NCBI GenBank assembly: GCA_026686845.1
Contig: JAIVEN010000015.1
Location: forward strand, 23,541,501-23,605,500
Direction: 5' to 3'
Length of the DNA: 64,000 nucleotides
From: Adenanthera pavonina
Lineage: Eukaryota > Streptophyta > Magnoliopsida > Fabales > Fabaceae
Shown here: positions 36,538 through 49,078 of the stretch, piece after piece
Numbering within the stretch: the first letter of the stretch is position 1
Layout: every line of letters begins with the position of its first letter
Position numbers and translations under genes: made by a program
The notes under the pieces: model-generated
What the model was told of the DNA's origin: nothing
Seen by the model: only the letters and a program-made list of their open reading frames with translations
Databases searched by the model: none

Positions 36538-37492
36538 GCAAGCTTCTAACTAAATCTATTTACTTTCTAAAGTTAATTAATTAAGACTTACACTAACTTA
36601 AGCTTTATAGTATGTTTAAAGTATTTTGCAAGTACTCCTCATGAGCTTATATGATAGAAAAATCAATATGATGGCATATCTCAATCTTACTCAATCAATA
36701 TCTGCTAAAGAAATATGGAAATTCGAATGTTCAGCTTCTATTTGTAAGTTCAATCCTATAAAATTCGATTTTGACTACTAATAGATGAATTTTCATGCTT
36801 TATCTAGCTTATTGAATGAAGGTACATAGTTAAAATTCAAACTTTAAGCATAAACAGTTGAATTTCAGTAATTCACATGTTGTACCAGTGTTTTACTCCA
36901 TTCAAAATTTATTTGTTGATTGATTGAAATTTGAATTTCGAATATTGATATATGTGTTTACTTCGTCTGTATGAACAACATACGAATTTTGATGACTTAA
37001 AATTCACATTTTAGACATTTCTTTTTGAAGTCTTTAAATACGAACTTTGACTCCTAAAATTCATCTGTTAAACCTCCTATGTTTACATATGTTCAGTTGA
37101 AGACTTTGAAATTCAAACTTTGAGGGAGCAAAGTTCATCTGTTAAAGCATTTGTCAGTGATAAGTCTCTGACAAATGAACTTTAAGGTTGAAAATTTGTC
37201 TATCAAGATAGTTTCTTTGTGTTATTAGGCAATAAAACTGACCGAAATTTGAATTTTCACCACCAAAATTTGTCTGTCGAATGGTTACAAAAGAAAATCA
37301 AAAGGGTCATGCTCTAAACAGACACAACTCTATTCATCTTTCAACCGAAGCTATTCCTCTCCCCTTTCAACCATTCTAAAATTCCTTTAGTTAAACCTTA
37401 TTTCTCACCGATTAAACTTCAACCTAAGCCTCATAAACATCTTTAAAGCATCTTTCAACTCAAATCTCTCACAAAATTGGTTAGAGTGAAAA
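36538..37492. repeat. Spacer of Sire-C between pol and ORF3
   Basis: Non-coding, with LTR-like motifs in both orientations from about 36720 to 37280 (AAATTCATCTGTTAAA, ACAAATGAACTTTAAGG). It has the same place and character as the spacer in Sire-B. Confidence 0.55.
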
Positions 37493-38613
37493 ATGCTAAA
37501 ATTGTGAAAGATCAAGCCAGGCCCAAACGCTCCACCAAAGCTCAGCATGCATCGAAGGAAGGAGAAACCCATAAAAGGAAGACTGAATCCAATAAAGGGA
37601 ATCCGTCAAAGAAATAGAAAACAACTTTAAAGGCAAACTCAAAAAAATTAACCCATACTGTCCCTGCATCCAACACTGAGTCAGAAGAACTGCAAATGAC
37701 TACAGAGCCTTTCTGTAGCTCTGATAAAATATTGAAAGAGTTTACCACGGAGTAATAACTCCTCACTGCACCAATTTAGAGGAATTTTTAGTTTCCAATA
37801 ACTTTGATACTGGAATTTGGTTAGGCAAATACAAAAATCTATTGGAAATTAGAGAAAGATATAATGATGAGGTGATTAAGACTTGGTATGCTACATTGGA
37901 ATATAATGATAAGAAGAGGAAATACCAAGTAATACTTGAGTCTAGGAATCTGTGGCTATCAAATGAAAATATCAATGAAATTTTAGAGATTCCTGGATAA
38001 AAGGAATTCAAGATTGATATCTATACCTACAAATACATGTATGAGGATAATGATGCAAATGAGGAAGGCGGGGAATTTTTGAATTATCAGGAAAGCGCAA
38101 TCTTGGATGCTCTCTTTAGAAGGCGTGATAATGGGCCTCCTTTGAAAATTGTGAAGCCTTCTGACCTCAGTGTATAAGTGAGAGTCCTACACTATATAAT
38201 GTCAATAATTATCTTCAATAAGGAAGGAGGCTTTAATCTGATCACCAGGACTGAGGCTCATGTACTGATAGCCTTAATTAGCAGAAATGAGCTCAACCCA
38301 GGTCACATAATATTTCAAAGGATGATCAAGGGAAAAGATCAAAGGAAAGATTCAACCTTGCCCTATGCCTCCATCATCACCAAGCTACTTAAATTTACAA
38401 AAATACAGCATTTGGAGAAAGGCAAAGCGAAGCCAATTGAGGAGTTTAAAGAAGAAGAGCTGATGAGAATGAGGATTGAAAGGAAATAGGGAAGATGCAT
38501 TGGGAAGAGAGCTGGTAAATCAAAAGATTTATTCTATAAAGGGGGAGAATCACAATAGCAAGAAGCTACATCTAAGGCTACTCCACCCACATAACTTGAA
38601 CCACAACTAACCC
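37493..38613 (+). pseudogene. ORF3 of Sire-C, 5' part
   Basis: An ATG at 37493 is followed by a 1-nt loss; the next frame gives a Lys/Arg-rich leader (AKIVKDQARPKRSTKAQHASK). Later pieces hold NTKIYWKL/ERYNDEVIK-like, FLNYQESAILDALFRR and KGKDQRKDSTLPYASII. There are many stops and frame changes. It ends at AACCC, the left target site of Sire-D. Confidence 0.55.
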
Positions 38614-39182
38614 TATTAGGTTTGTTGGCTTCTCAAGAGGGGGGTGAATTGGGAAGTTCAAAATTTTTCTACAAAATTGTGATAGAACAGTGATAGTACA
38701 AGTTTGCAGAAAATAGAGTACAAAATATATAAGGAAATTACAAGGTAAAAGTGAAAAGGACAAAGAGATTTATCCTAGTTCGGTCTACTCCACTTGACCT
38801 ACATCCAGTCCTCAAGCTATCACTTGAGATTTTCCACTATCTTGCAAGAATTCAGTGGGCTTCTTGCAATGCCACAGTATAGCCTTGTACTCTATTCTAA
38901 GAGCCTTCAAATTTACACTTTACACTCTAACAAAGTATTTCCAAATCCCTTGTGAAAATCCCTCACAAGAAAATCCTTCTTCCAGATGAAAAAAAATTTT
39001 GTACAGAATAAAAAACTCTCTAATATAGAGTAAATGAGATAGTTGAAATGCAATTACTGAAGTGTGAGTGGCTAAAAGGCTTTGACTAAAGATTTCAGCA
39101 GAATTTCAATATTTACAGCATAAATTTGTTACCCACAACGCTAAATGAAGTTCTATTTATAGATTTGTGACCTAACTAGATA
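38614..39182 (-). repeat. 3' LTR stub of Sire-D
   Basis: Starts TATTAGGTTTGTTGGCTTC and matches 43432-43998 closely, then stops at GTGACCTAACTAGA, just beyond the TATA box, where RT sequence begins. The breakpoint removes the U3 upstream part. Confidence 0.75.
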
Positions 39183-41572
39183 CTTTGATTTGACGTTTTC
39201 CATTCTAAATTTCTTCAGCAACTCTTTCAGATATTTTGATTGATTGAGGAAGATGCCATCATCACATTGTTTAATTTGCAATCCAAGGAAGAAGTTGAGC
39301 TCACCTATCATTGACATCTCAAATTCGCTCTGCATTAACTTAGAGAAATTCTTGCACATAGATTCATTAGTAGCACCAAATATAATATCATCAACATATA
39401 TTTGAACAATGAGTAAGTCTTTATTTTCCTTTTTAGTAAACAATGTTATATCAACTTTCCCTCTATTAAATCCTTTTTCAATTAGGAAGTTGCTTAGCCT
39501 TTAGTACCATGCTCTAGGTGCCTGTTTTAAGCCGTAAAAAGCTTTCTTCAGTTTATAAATATGATTTGCCTTTGTTGAGTCTTCAAATCCTGGAGGCTGA
39601 TCAACATAAACCTCTTCCATGATATAAAAATTTAGAAAAGCACTTTTTACATCTATTTGATATGATATTATGTCTTTTATGCATGCATAGGCTAAGAGAA
39701 TTCTTATTGCTTCCAATCTTGTAATTGGAGCAAAATTTTCCTTATAATCTATGCCTTCCTCCTGATTATATTCTTTGGTTACTAATCTAGCTTTGTTTCT
39801 AATAATTATTCCTGATTCATCAAGTTTATTTCTAAATACCCATTTAGTTCCAATAATTAGGTGATCCTGTGGCCTAGGCACTAAATCCCAAACTTGATTT
39901 TTTTCAAACTGATTAAGTTCTTCTTACATAGCTACTATTCAATATTCATCAGTTAAAGCTTCTTCAGTACACTTAGGTTCAATTTGAGAAATAAATGCAC
40001 AATTATTTATCTTATCCCTAAGTTGTCTTTTGGTTTTAACATTCTCTTGAATATCCCCAATCACTTGATCAACTGGATAACTCTTTTGATATCTCCAAGC
40101 TCTGGGAGTTCTTGAGAATCTTCTTCATTATTTTTAAATTCTATATCTTTCTCTACATTAGCAGAATCAGATACTTTTAGAGGTTCATATTTGTTTTCTT
40201 CAGAAAGGTTCAAATTCTTAAGACTAGAAATTAGTTCATCTTTATCTAAGACATGTTTGGAAACATTTTCATTTTCTATGAACACTACATGCACAGACTC
40301 TTCTACTGTGTTAGACCTTTTGTTGTATACTCTATATGCTTTACTCCTATTTGAGTAGCCAAGAAATATACCTTCTTCTAACTTTGCATCAAACTTACCC
40401 AAGCTTTTCTTGCTGTTGTTGTGTGTAGCAAGTGCACCCAAAGACATGTAGATGAGAGAGGTTGGGCTTTCTTCCCTTATACAATTCATATGGTGTTTTG
40501 CCTAAAATAGGTCTGATGTAGGCTTTGTTCATCAGGTAACATGATGTGCTTACTATATCAGCCCATAAGTACTTTGGCAATCCTTTTCATTCGACATTGC
40601 ACGAGCCATTTCTTTTAGTACTCTATTCTTCCTCTCCACAACTCCATTTTGTTGGGGGGTCCTTGATGTAGAGAAGTTATGCTCTATTCTATTTTCTTCA
40701 CAGTAGTCAGCTAATTGAGCATTTTCAAACTCACCACCATGATCTATTCTAATACACACATAGAGCAACCTTTCTCATTTTAGACTTTCTTAGCTAAGAT
40801 TAAAAATGCTTTGAATGTTTCATCTTTAGAGTAAAGAAATAATGTCCATGTAAATCTGGAAAAATCATCCACTATAACAAGTACATACAGATTACCACCA
40901 ATACTTTTGACATGACTAGGACCTATCAAATCCATGTAAAGCAGTTGTAGTGATCTAATTGTATAGACAATATTTTTGGATTTAAATGAGGACTTTGTTT
41001 ATTTGTCCTTAAGTCAAGTATTGCATTCTCTGTCTTTTTCAAAAGTGATTTTGGGTAATCCAAGAACAAATTCATTATTAATAAGTTTATTCAATTCATG
41101 CATGCTGACATTAGCTAGTCTCCTATGCCATAACCAACTATCATTATTTTGCACTGATTAAGCATACTGAATCTAAAGCAAGTAATTCTTTTAAATCAAT
41201 TATATAATAGTTACCGTCTCTTTGTGCCTTGAGAATAACTTTGTGGTCACTTTTTTTGATGACCTTGCAGTAGTTGGAATCGAATAGAACCCAGTTACCT
41301 TTATCACAAGTTTGGCTCACACTCACCAAGTTGTCATTGAGCCCTATTACAAACGAGACTTCTTCTATTGATATTTCTGGATTTCTTCCCACAATTCCAA
41401 TGCCAACTATCTTGCCAAACTATTCACCACCAAAAGTAACTTTTCCTCCCTTCTTATCTCTCAACACAATGAACTTTTCTTTGTCTCCAATCATGTGTCT
41501 TGAGCAAACACTATCCATATACCATTTGCTGCTTTTCTTAGCCTTGAGACATACCTACAAAACAAATTTCAT
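39183..41572 (-). pseudogene. pol: pol of Sire-D, 3'-deleted and broken
   Basis: The ATG at 41572 overlaps the gag stop (ATGA), as in Sire-B. Order: protease (WYMDSVCSRHM, Val at the usual Gly), pre-integrase, integrase (DHGGEF near 40740; VVERKNR near 40640; C-terminal part 40061-40489) and RT (IIGTKWVFRNKLDESG near 39850; YVDDIIFG near 39390), then KYLKELLKKF and the deletion junction. Stops include 41144-41146, 40061 and 39501-39503. RNase H is absent. Confidence 0.75.
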
Positions 41573-43376
41573 TTCTTTTCTTTAGGTACCTATACTTGCT
41601 TAGGTCCTTTTCTATTAGTTTTTCCCTTGAGTAATGAAGTATCTTTGGGAACCCATTTCATTCCATTGCTATTACCATCCTTCTTGTATACACAAGAGGA
41701 AGATGTATGACCCTTCTTATTACAGAAATGGCAAGTAAAGAAAGGGCTTAATGAAAGAGATGCAAGTCTAAAGTAATACAAGTAATACCTATCCTTTTGA
41801 TTCTTTAGTGTAGGATATGGCTCTATGCTTTGTGCTGTCTTGACACCATTAGCATGCACAAAATTTCTTAGATAAAGATTTTATTTCTTGTCTTTCAGTC
41901 TTTCTTTAACAGCACAAGGATCATATCTTAAACTAACTTTAATTTGACTAACTATTTGTGTCCCTAGTATTACCCTAACAGCACAAGGATCATATCTTAA
42001 ACTAACTTTAATGAATCTGGTTAGGGTCTTATGGAGATCGGCATTTTTATCTTTCAACTCACTACATGAAGTGCAAACAGATGTGGAAGAAGGAGCATAT
42101 GCAGTACAGGATGCATGTGATTCATTTTCAAGTTTGCTTATTTTCTTTTTAGCCAAATGCAATTACTTAGACACTTTGACAAACTCATACATTAATTCAT
42201 TGAATGCATTATGCAGTAATGTAGGGTGGTTTAGAATCATTTACCTCTGACTTACTATCACTGTCTTGATTCGTTTCCTCTTCTTCTGCTTCTTGAGCCA
42301 TCAAGCAGAGATTGGCAATTTCATCATTTTTTGTTGCTTTATTATCATCTAAGCTATCTCCCCAAATGGATGACACAAAAGCTTTCTTCTTTCTCTCTTT
42401 CTTTCTTCTTTCTCTCTTTCTTAGTCTTCTTGTCTTTTCCTTGATTCTTGGCCAACATAAGACACTCCCATTTGAAATATCTAGGATTCTTACATTCATA
42501 GCATATAATGAAGTCTTTGCTTTCTTTCTTGCTGCTTGTGGCTTCATCCTTCTTTATGAACTTTCTGAATTTCTTCTTCCCATACATTTTACCAAATTTC
42601 TTTACCAGCATGGCCATTGTTTCTTCATCAAGCTCAGAGTCTTCTTTAAAGTCATCATCTTTTGATTCCACTTGAGAGCTAGGCTTTTCTTCTTCTTTTT
42701 CTATCCTACTTCTTTGAGTGCTTTTAGTTTGCCCTCATATTTCTCAAGGCTTCCAAAAAGTACTATGATAGAGGCTATTGATTCGCCTCTGACTTCCTCT
42801 ATGGCAGTCACTTTTGGTTGCCATTCGATGGATAAAACCCTGAGGATTTTCCTGACCTTTTTTTATTGTGTGTACTCCTTGCCAAGGATCTTTAGTTGGT
42901 TCCCAATAAGGGTGAATTTCTTTTATACATCTTTGATGCTTTCACCTTCCTTCATTCCAAAGCTCCCATATTCATCAATACAGGAGTTTAGTTTATTTTC
43001 TCTTACTCCAGTTGTTCATTCATGGGTAATTTCCAGAGTATCCCACATCCCTTTGGCTGTGGTACATTGAGACACTCTATAAAATTCATCCAGGTTAAGA
43101 GCACTAACCAGACAGTGTTTTGCTTTGTCGTGAAGCAAGACTTTTCTCCTATCTTCACATTTCATTCCTTCTCTAGCTTTTCTTTGTATTTGACATCATC
43201 TTGCAACTTTATTGGGACAAAGTCTTCTTTCTGGATGACTAACCAGATGTCTAAGTTAATGCACCAGAGATAAATTTGCAACCTCATCTTACAGTATCCA
43301 TAGCATTCTCCACTGAAGCCAGGAGTCTGTTGGTCTTGTTTCCTTTAGGTAAAATATTCTCTCCAAAGCTAGCCAT
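41569..43376 (-). pseudogene. gag: gag of Sire-D, broken
   Basis: ATG at 43376 gives MASFGE, the equivalent of the Sire-B start. The gag core appears in several frames between 43350 and 42700. Knuckle 1 (ICYECKNPRYFKWEC, near 42490) has lost its His. Knuckle 2 (TCHFCNKKGHTSSSC, near 41720) is intact. A 69-bp in-frame duplication lies at 41908-42045. A TGG-to-TAG change in the W-V-P motif closes the frame near 41595, just before the normal TGA at 41569-41571. Confidence 0.75.
41908..42045 (-). repeat. In-frame 69-bp tandem duplication in Sire-D gag
   Basis: AACAGCACAAGGATCATATC starts at 41908 and again at 41977, a 69-bp period (23 codons). It repeats the YDPCAV motif that occurs once in Sire-B and Sire-C gag. 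The flanking frame is kept. Confidence 0.8.
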
Positions 43377-43417
43377 ATATTCTCCCAGATTGTTAGATCC
43401 TTTAGTTGGGAGTTTGG

Positions 43418-43429
43418 ACTCTGATATCA
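43418..43429 (-). other. Primer binding site of Sire-D
   Basis: Minus-strand TGATATCAGAGT differs from the iMet complement TGGTATCAGAGC at two positions. It lies two bases inside the 5' LTR. Confidence 0.7.
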
Positions 43430-43431
43430 CT

Positions 43432-44961
43432 TATTAGGTTTACTGGCTTCCAAAAGGGGGGCGAATTAGGAAGTTCAAAATTTTTCTACAAAATTGTGAT
43501 AGAGCAGTGATAGTACAAGTTTGCAGAAAATAGAGTACAAAATATATAAAGCAATTACAATTACAAGGTAAAAGTGAAAAGGACATAGAGATTTATCCTA
43601 GTTCGGTCTACTCCACTTGACCTACATCCAGTCCTCAAGTTACCAATTGAGATTTTCCACTATCTTACAAGAATTCAGTGGGCTTCTTGCAATGCCACAG
43701 TACAACCTTGTACTCTATTCTAAGAGCCTTCAAATTTACACTTTACACTCTAACAAAGTGTTTCCTAAATCCCTTGTGAAGATCCCTCACAAGAAAATCC
43801 TTCTTCTAGATGAAGAAAAGATTTTGTGCAGAATGAAAAACTCTCTAATATAGAGTAAATGAGACAGTTGAAATGCAATTATTGAAGTGTGAGTGGCTAA
43901 AAGACTTTAACTAAAGATTTCAGCAGAATTTCAATATTTATAGCATAAATTCGTTACCCATAACATCAAATGAAGTTATATTTATAGATTTGTGACTTAA
44001 CTAGATGTTAGACACAAGATCTAGCCATTAGAGATGTTACACAATGGTTACGCTGCAAAAATAGTCGTTCACCAACCGTATTTAATGTGTTTAACACATT
44101 GAAATTTGAATTTTAGGTGTCAACAGACAAATTTTGCAGAGACCATAGGCTAATGGCTTTAACGTTGAACTTCCAAAATTCGTCTGTTCAAGAGTGAAAT
44201 TCAAATTTTGATTTTGTCAAATGTATCCCATGTTCAAACATATGAATTTTTATATTCAAAGTAAATTTGTTGAGTGTGAATAGTTGTCTTATGTTTCTAT
44301 AGTGCACTTAAAATTTGAATTTTGGAAGACCAAAATTCGTCTATCGGTGACAAGCTCAACATGGCACAAAATTTCTACTTTGAGAAATTCGAATTTCGCA
44401 CTTTCAAAATTCGTCTGTTAGAGACACCTCTAACTAGACTTACAAGTTTTATTCTTAAATTTGAATTTTGAAGTTCAAAATTCATCTGTCAGGGGGACTG
44501 TTTTTAAACTCTTTTTGCACTTTAATATCAGACGAACTTTGACATGACTTTAGACAAATTTTGCACATTTCACTAACTATACTTGACTCGAAATTTGAAT
44601 TTTAACAATTGAAATTTGTCTATCAGAGGTGACACCTCTGTAACTTCGAATTTTAGTTAGTAAAGTTTGAATTCTCAACAAAACATATAAAGTTTATCAA
44701 GTCAAAATTCGTATGTTAGTTAGGGTTTTTCAAATTTGACATATGTTAATATAGGATAACATGAAAAACACATATTTAAAAAATGGGAGTTTGATTAAGT
44801 AAAATCAAAGCCCTTTGCCCTGTGTACAAAGTGAGAAATCCTAACAACTGATTCTTCACCTATTTCTTCTTGGATTTCTTCACTTGAATACTCTTGCACT
44901 CTTTTGATATTTTCCTTCCAAGCTCTAGTTGTTTAGAATCATCAAAACACTTGATTCAACA
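43432..44961 (-). repeat. 5' LTR of Sire-D
   Basis: Runs TATTAGGTTTACTGG to CACTTGATTCAACA, 1530 bp, and is complete. It carries the motif array at about 44090-44740. Confidence 0.8.
43979..43987 (-). promoter_or_regulatory. TATA box of Sire-D 5' LTR
   Basis: Minus-strand CTATAAATA at the conserved position. Confidence 0.6.
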
Positions 44962-45922
44962 AACTCAACCTCAACCTACACAACAACCTAAACCTTCTAT
45001 TTCAACTACTACAGCCACCCCTAATACCATACCTGAACTTTTTGATTGCCTATTAGAAATGATGCTCTGCATTAGGGAGGAATAGAATGCTCAATATGCA
45101 CACCTATAAGACCAAATAACTGACCTGGCTAAGAATCTAAAGGTAATTGCTGATGCCTATGAAGATATTCGCAATTCCATTCCAACCACATCAGCACACC
45201 CTTAGACTGGCACCTCTGAACCATTCAAATTTGTCTCTCCTGAAGTCCCAAGTCCTTTTGAGATAGACTCTCCTACTGCTACTCCTCAGGCCTCTAACAA
45301 TAAGTCCAGTTCTAGTCCATCTCTAGACTATGCCATGGAGGAAAAAGCCACTCAAGCAGAAGGCTCTCATAAGCCAATGATGGAGGATATTGCTCAAAAA
45401 TTAATTCTATCATCTTAAGAGACTGAGCAAATGGAGAAGCTTGTTGTTGATCTAACCACTGCACTAATCATTCAAGTTGCTCTTAATGAGGAAAAGGGCA
45501 TTGTACCTTATATGGACTTTGCTGTAGTTGCACATAATGCAGTAGTGCAAGCACAAAAGCAAAGGCTCGATGAAATATTTCCTCCACCTGTCCCTTAACC
45601 TCAGATGGAACAAAGGGCTAGGCTGGCCAACATTTGAAAGGACGTTCAAGAATTAACCTCAGATGCCGATGATGATCTTCCTTAGATACCTTCCTCTGTT
45701 CCATTTATGCCAATCCTACTTTAGGCCATTCCTATGACCCAAATACCTCCTCCCTATGTATCTGTTTCTGCTTCTGATGAAGCTAAAAAGGGGAAGAAGA
45801 AGGATGGGCAAATTGGAAAAGCTACAGCTTGACAATCTAAAGCTGGGTAATCAAGAAAGACATAAGGCAAGAAGAAGATTAAGCTCAAGGCCAAAAAAGA
45901 ATGGCAAGATATAGAAGCTTAG
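44962..45922 (+). pseudogene. ORF3 of Sire-C, 3' part
   Basis: Continues the ORF interrupted at 38613: Pro/Gln-rich linker, IPELFDCLLEMMLCIREE, a stop where Sire-A keeps Gln, DLAKNLKVIADAYEDI, then the acidic Ser/Pro tail (SSPSLDYAMEE) and a Lys-rich end (KKIKLKAKKEWQDIEA) to TAG at 45920-45922. Several CAG-to-TAG/TAA stops are visible. Confidence 0.6.
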
Positions 45923-46178
45923 GGCTTAGATCTTAGGATTTTGTGCTTCCTTGAATGATCTTTGTACTTGTTGGTGAACTTGCTTTAAAGTTGGTTGAAT
46001 TTGGTTGAATATTTGTATTGAACTTCAATGAATCAATACAATTTGTTTTTATTCTCTTACTTTTTCAACTCAGATACATGGCTATGTTTATATTCGAATT
46101 TTGATGCATATGTTGAGGAGGAGATCTTAGAAGCAAACTTAAGTACTAATTTAGTTTGCAAGTTGTTTTGTCATCATC

Positions 46179-46192
46179 AAAAAGAGGGGGAA
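46179..46192 (+). other. Polypurine tract of Sire-C
   Basis: AAAAAGAGGGGGAA immediately before the 3' LTR, preceded by TCATCATC as in Sire-B. Confidence 0.7.
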
Positions 46193-46920
46193 TGTTGAAT
46201 TAGGAGTTTTGATGATTCCAAACAACTAGAGCTTGGAAATGAGAATGTCAAAGGAATATGAAAGGATTAAGCAAAGAAATCTAATGAAAAGCATGAGAAG
46301 ACTTAGTTGTTAGGATATCTCCCATTGTAATTTGGGTAAAAAGCTTTGATCTTTACTTCTTTTAAGTTACCATAATGTTTGAAAATGTTATTTGAAAGTT
46401 ATCAAATGTTAGCTTGTGTTAGAATTGAGACAAATCAGCTAACAGACTAATTTTGCTATTGACTCATACTTATTTTGTGCAAAACTCAAACTTTGCTTAG
46501 TAAAATTCGAAGTTATAGAGGTTTTACCTCTGATAGGCAAATTTCAGTTATAAAATTCAAATTTTAGGCTAAACATTGTAAATAAATGTATGCAAAATTT
46601 GTATGAAACTTAATCAAAATTTGAATGTTGGTGAAGTTCCAAAAGAGTTCAGAGTCGCCTTCTCTGACAAATGAACTTTGGACTTCAAAGTATGAATTTT
46701 CAATTTGGAACTTGTGAGTCTTGTTAGACCATGCCTCTGACAGACAAATTTTGTGGTTCAAATTTGAATTTTACTAAGGAGAACTTTTGTGCCATGTTGA
46801 ACAAGTCTTTGACAAACAAATTTTAGCTTCTGAAATTCAAATTTTGAGTGCACTGTGAAAACATGAGACAACTATTCAAACTCAATAGATGCATTTTCAA
46901 TACAAAAATTCAAATTTTCT
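46193..46920 (+). repeat. Truncated 3' LTR of Sire-C
   Basis: Starts TGTTGAATTAGGAGTTTTG and parallels 30032-30740, then breaks off near AAATTTTCTATGTG. Roughly the last 800 bp, including the TATA region, are lost and Sire-A pol follows. Confidence 0.75.
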
Positions 46921-47097
46921 ATGTGTTTAATTAAGTTGGTTCATATTAACATGTGCTAATTTTCTATGCTATAACCACCTCTCATTATCTTTACTAATTA
47001 AACATATAGAATCTAAGCTAGAGGGTTCATCTAAATCAATAGTATAACAATTACCAGCCCTTTGAGCTTTGAGAATAATCTTATTAGTGTTAGATTA
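46921..47097 (-). pseudogene. pol: Pre-integrase fragment of Sire-A pol
   Basis: Minus-strand sequence matches the HVNMN region and the segment upstream of it in Sire-B (14020-14190). It ends at ATTAG, the left target copy of the solo LTR, and continues after 48755. Confidence 0.6.
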
Positions 47098-48750
47098 GCT
47101 AGCTTCCTAAGAGGGGGGGTGAATTGGGAAGATTAAAAAAATTTTTCTGCAAAATATCAAGCAGGTGAAGAAGGCAATATATGATGGTAAAACAGAGTAT
47201 AAACAAATAGCTGTAGAAGAAGTAGTAAAGGGAAGAAGACTCAGTAATTTATCCTGGTTCGGTCTCTCCACTTGACCTACATCCAGTCCTCAAGTCACCA
47301 CTTGAGATTTTCCACTATATTGCAAGAATTCCGTGGGCTTCTTGCCAATGCCACAGTATAAAAATAATGCTCTGTTTCTAGAGCTTCTCTCAATCTCTCT
47401 ATGCACTCTTACTAAGTGCTTCCCAATCCCTTGTGATATCCCCTCACAAGAAAATCTATCTTCCAGATGAAGATTAGATTGTTTACAAAGAATAAACTCT
47501 CTTAATCAGAGTGAATATGAAAGTTTAAAGTACAAATATTGAAGTGTGAGAATATAAAGCTTTGAGTAAATGATTTGGCAGAGTTTCAGTATATACAAAG
47601 TTAAAATCGTTACCCACAACTTCAAATGATGTTGTATTTATAGATTTATGTCTCAAATGTCCGTTAGAGACGAAATCTATCCATTGGAGAAGTTATCCAA
47701 CGGTTACTCTGAAAAACTATCCGTTAACCAACCGCATTTAATGCTTCTAACATACTGAAATTTGAATTTCAGTTGGTCAACAGACGAATTTCGCAGATAC
47801 CGAAGGTTAACAGCTTCAACGTTGAAAGACCGAAGTTCGTTTGTCATGAAGTGAAATTCGAATTTTGATATTTTGAAAATGTTTCTATGTAGTGACATAC
47901 GAATTTTCAAGTGAAAAGTTTTTCTGTTAAGTGTGAACAGTACTTTCAATTTGCTACAGTGCCTTCGAAATTCAAATTTTGGAACCCTAAAATTCGTCTG
48001 TCAGTAGCAGGCTCAAAAGGCATAGTAGTTCATTTACTTTGAAGTTCAAATTTCCAAAGAGAGAAGTTCGTCTGTCAGAGGGACCTCTTTTCAGATTTAC
48101 TTCAAAATTCGGATTTACAAATACTGTCATTCGTATGTTAACATATCACTGTAACAGACTCACAAGCTTAGTTTCTGAAATTCAAATTTTCATGTTCAAA
48201 GTTCATCTGTCAGTGAGCAATTTTGAACTCAATCTAATCTTGATTTCAGATGAACTTTGACATTATTTCAGACGAATTTCTTTAGTTTTCATAAGTTACA
48301 TTTTGTCTAAAATTTGAATTTTCAAAACCTAAAGTTCATCTGTTGCTAAAAGCTTCTTTCAGACACTTATGAAAATTCGAATTTCGCCAAACCAAAATTC
48401 GTCTATCAGAGAAGCATCTCTTGAGACTTATTCAGTTTTAACTTGAAATTCGAATTTCCAAAGCCAAAGTTCAAATTTCCAACATGACAGTTCAATATAA
48501 ACCTTTCAAACTTCGTCTGTTGCTGGGTGTTTTTCAAATATTCCATGATTTACACAGAATCAAGGTTTTAAAACTTCTTTCCACCATATCAAAGTCTTTT
48601 ACTCAAATTAAAACAAACTAAACATCCTACAACAAACTTTACACAGATTTCTCCAGGATTTCTTCACTTGAACTCTTTGAGCACCTTTGATATCTTTATT
48701 TCAAACTCTTGAGAGTTTATTTGGAATCATCAAAACTTCTTGATTCAACA
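47098..48750 (-). mobile_element. Solo LTR of the Sire-B family with perfect target duplication
   Basis: TGTTAGATTAGCTAGC to TTGATTCAACA, 1653 bp, flanked by ATTAG at 47093-47097 and 48751-48755. It is very close to the Sire-B LTRs, with TATA box CTATAAATA (minus) at 47635-47643. There is no internal DNA, so the rest was lost by LTR-LTR recombination. It splits Sire-A pol. Confidence 0.85.
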
Positions 48751-48755
48751 ATTAG

Positions 48756-49078
48756 CACTTTTTTTTATGACTAAGCAGAATTTTGAGTCAAACAACACCT
48801 AGATACCTTTGTCACAAGTTTGACTCATAAATAATAGGTTATAGTTGAGGCCAATCACAAACATAACTTCTTCTATAGATGTTTCAAGGTTCTTGCCAAT
48901 GATACAAATGCCAACCACTTTTCCATATTAGTCACCTCTAAATGTCACTTTTCCTCCTTTCTTATCTCTGAGAGTGATGAACTTTTCTTTATCACCAGTT
49001 ATATGTCTTTAGCATGCACTATCCATATACTATTTATTGCTCTTACTAGCTCTAAGACACATCTACAAAATAAATTTT
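48756..49078 (-). pseudogene. pol: Protease region of Sire-A pol
   Basis: The minus strand continues pol: an LSQTC(D/N)KG-type segment, VTF/GD and YMDSAC near 49015, then CVLEL upstream. The protease motif has Ala where Gly is usual. The gag stop (TAA 49077-49079) is followed by pol in the -1 frame. Confidence 0.6.

Larger units (their letters stand above)
38614..44961 (-). mobile_element. Sire-D: internally deleted copia element inside Sire-C ORF3
   Basis: Target duplication AACCC (38609-38613) / AACTC (44962-44966), one mismatch. 5' LTR 43432-44961 is complete. Gag and pol are present only down to the middle of RT (39183). RNase H, spacer, ORF3, polypurine tract and most of the 3' LTR are missing, so the 3' LTR stub 38614-39182 is fused directly to RT. 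By comparison with Sire-B about 6 kb has been lost. Confidence 0.8.
30032..46920 (+). mobile_element. Sire-C: plus-strand copia element, interrupted by Sire-D
   Basis: 5' LTR 30032-31550, PBS, gag, pol, spacer, ORF3 (split at 38613/44962 by Sire-D), polypurine tract and a truncated 3' LTR (46193-46920). This is the same architecture as Sire-B on the opposite strand. It lies inside Sire-A pol, but no target duplication survives because the 3' LTR end and adjoining Sire-A sequence are deleted. Without Sire-D the element would be about 10.5 kb. It is riddled with stops. Confidence 0.75.
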
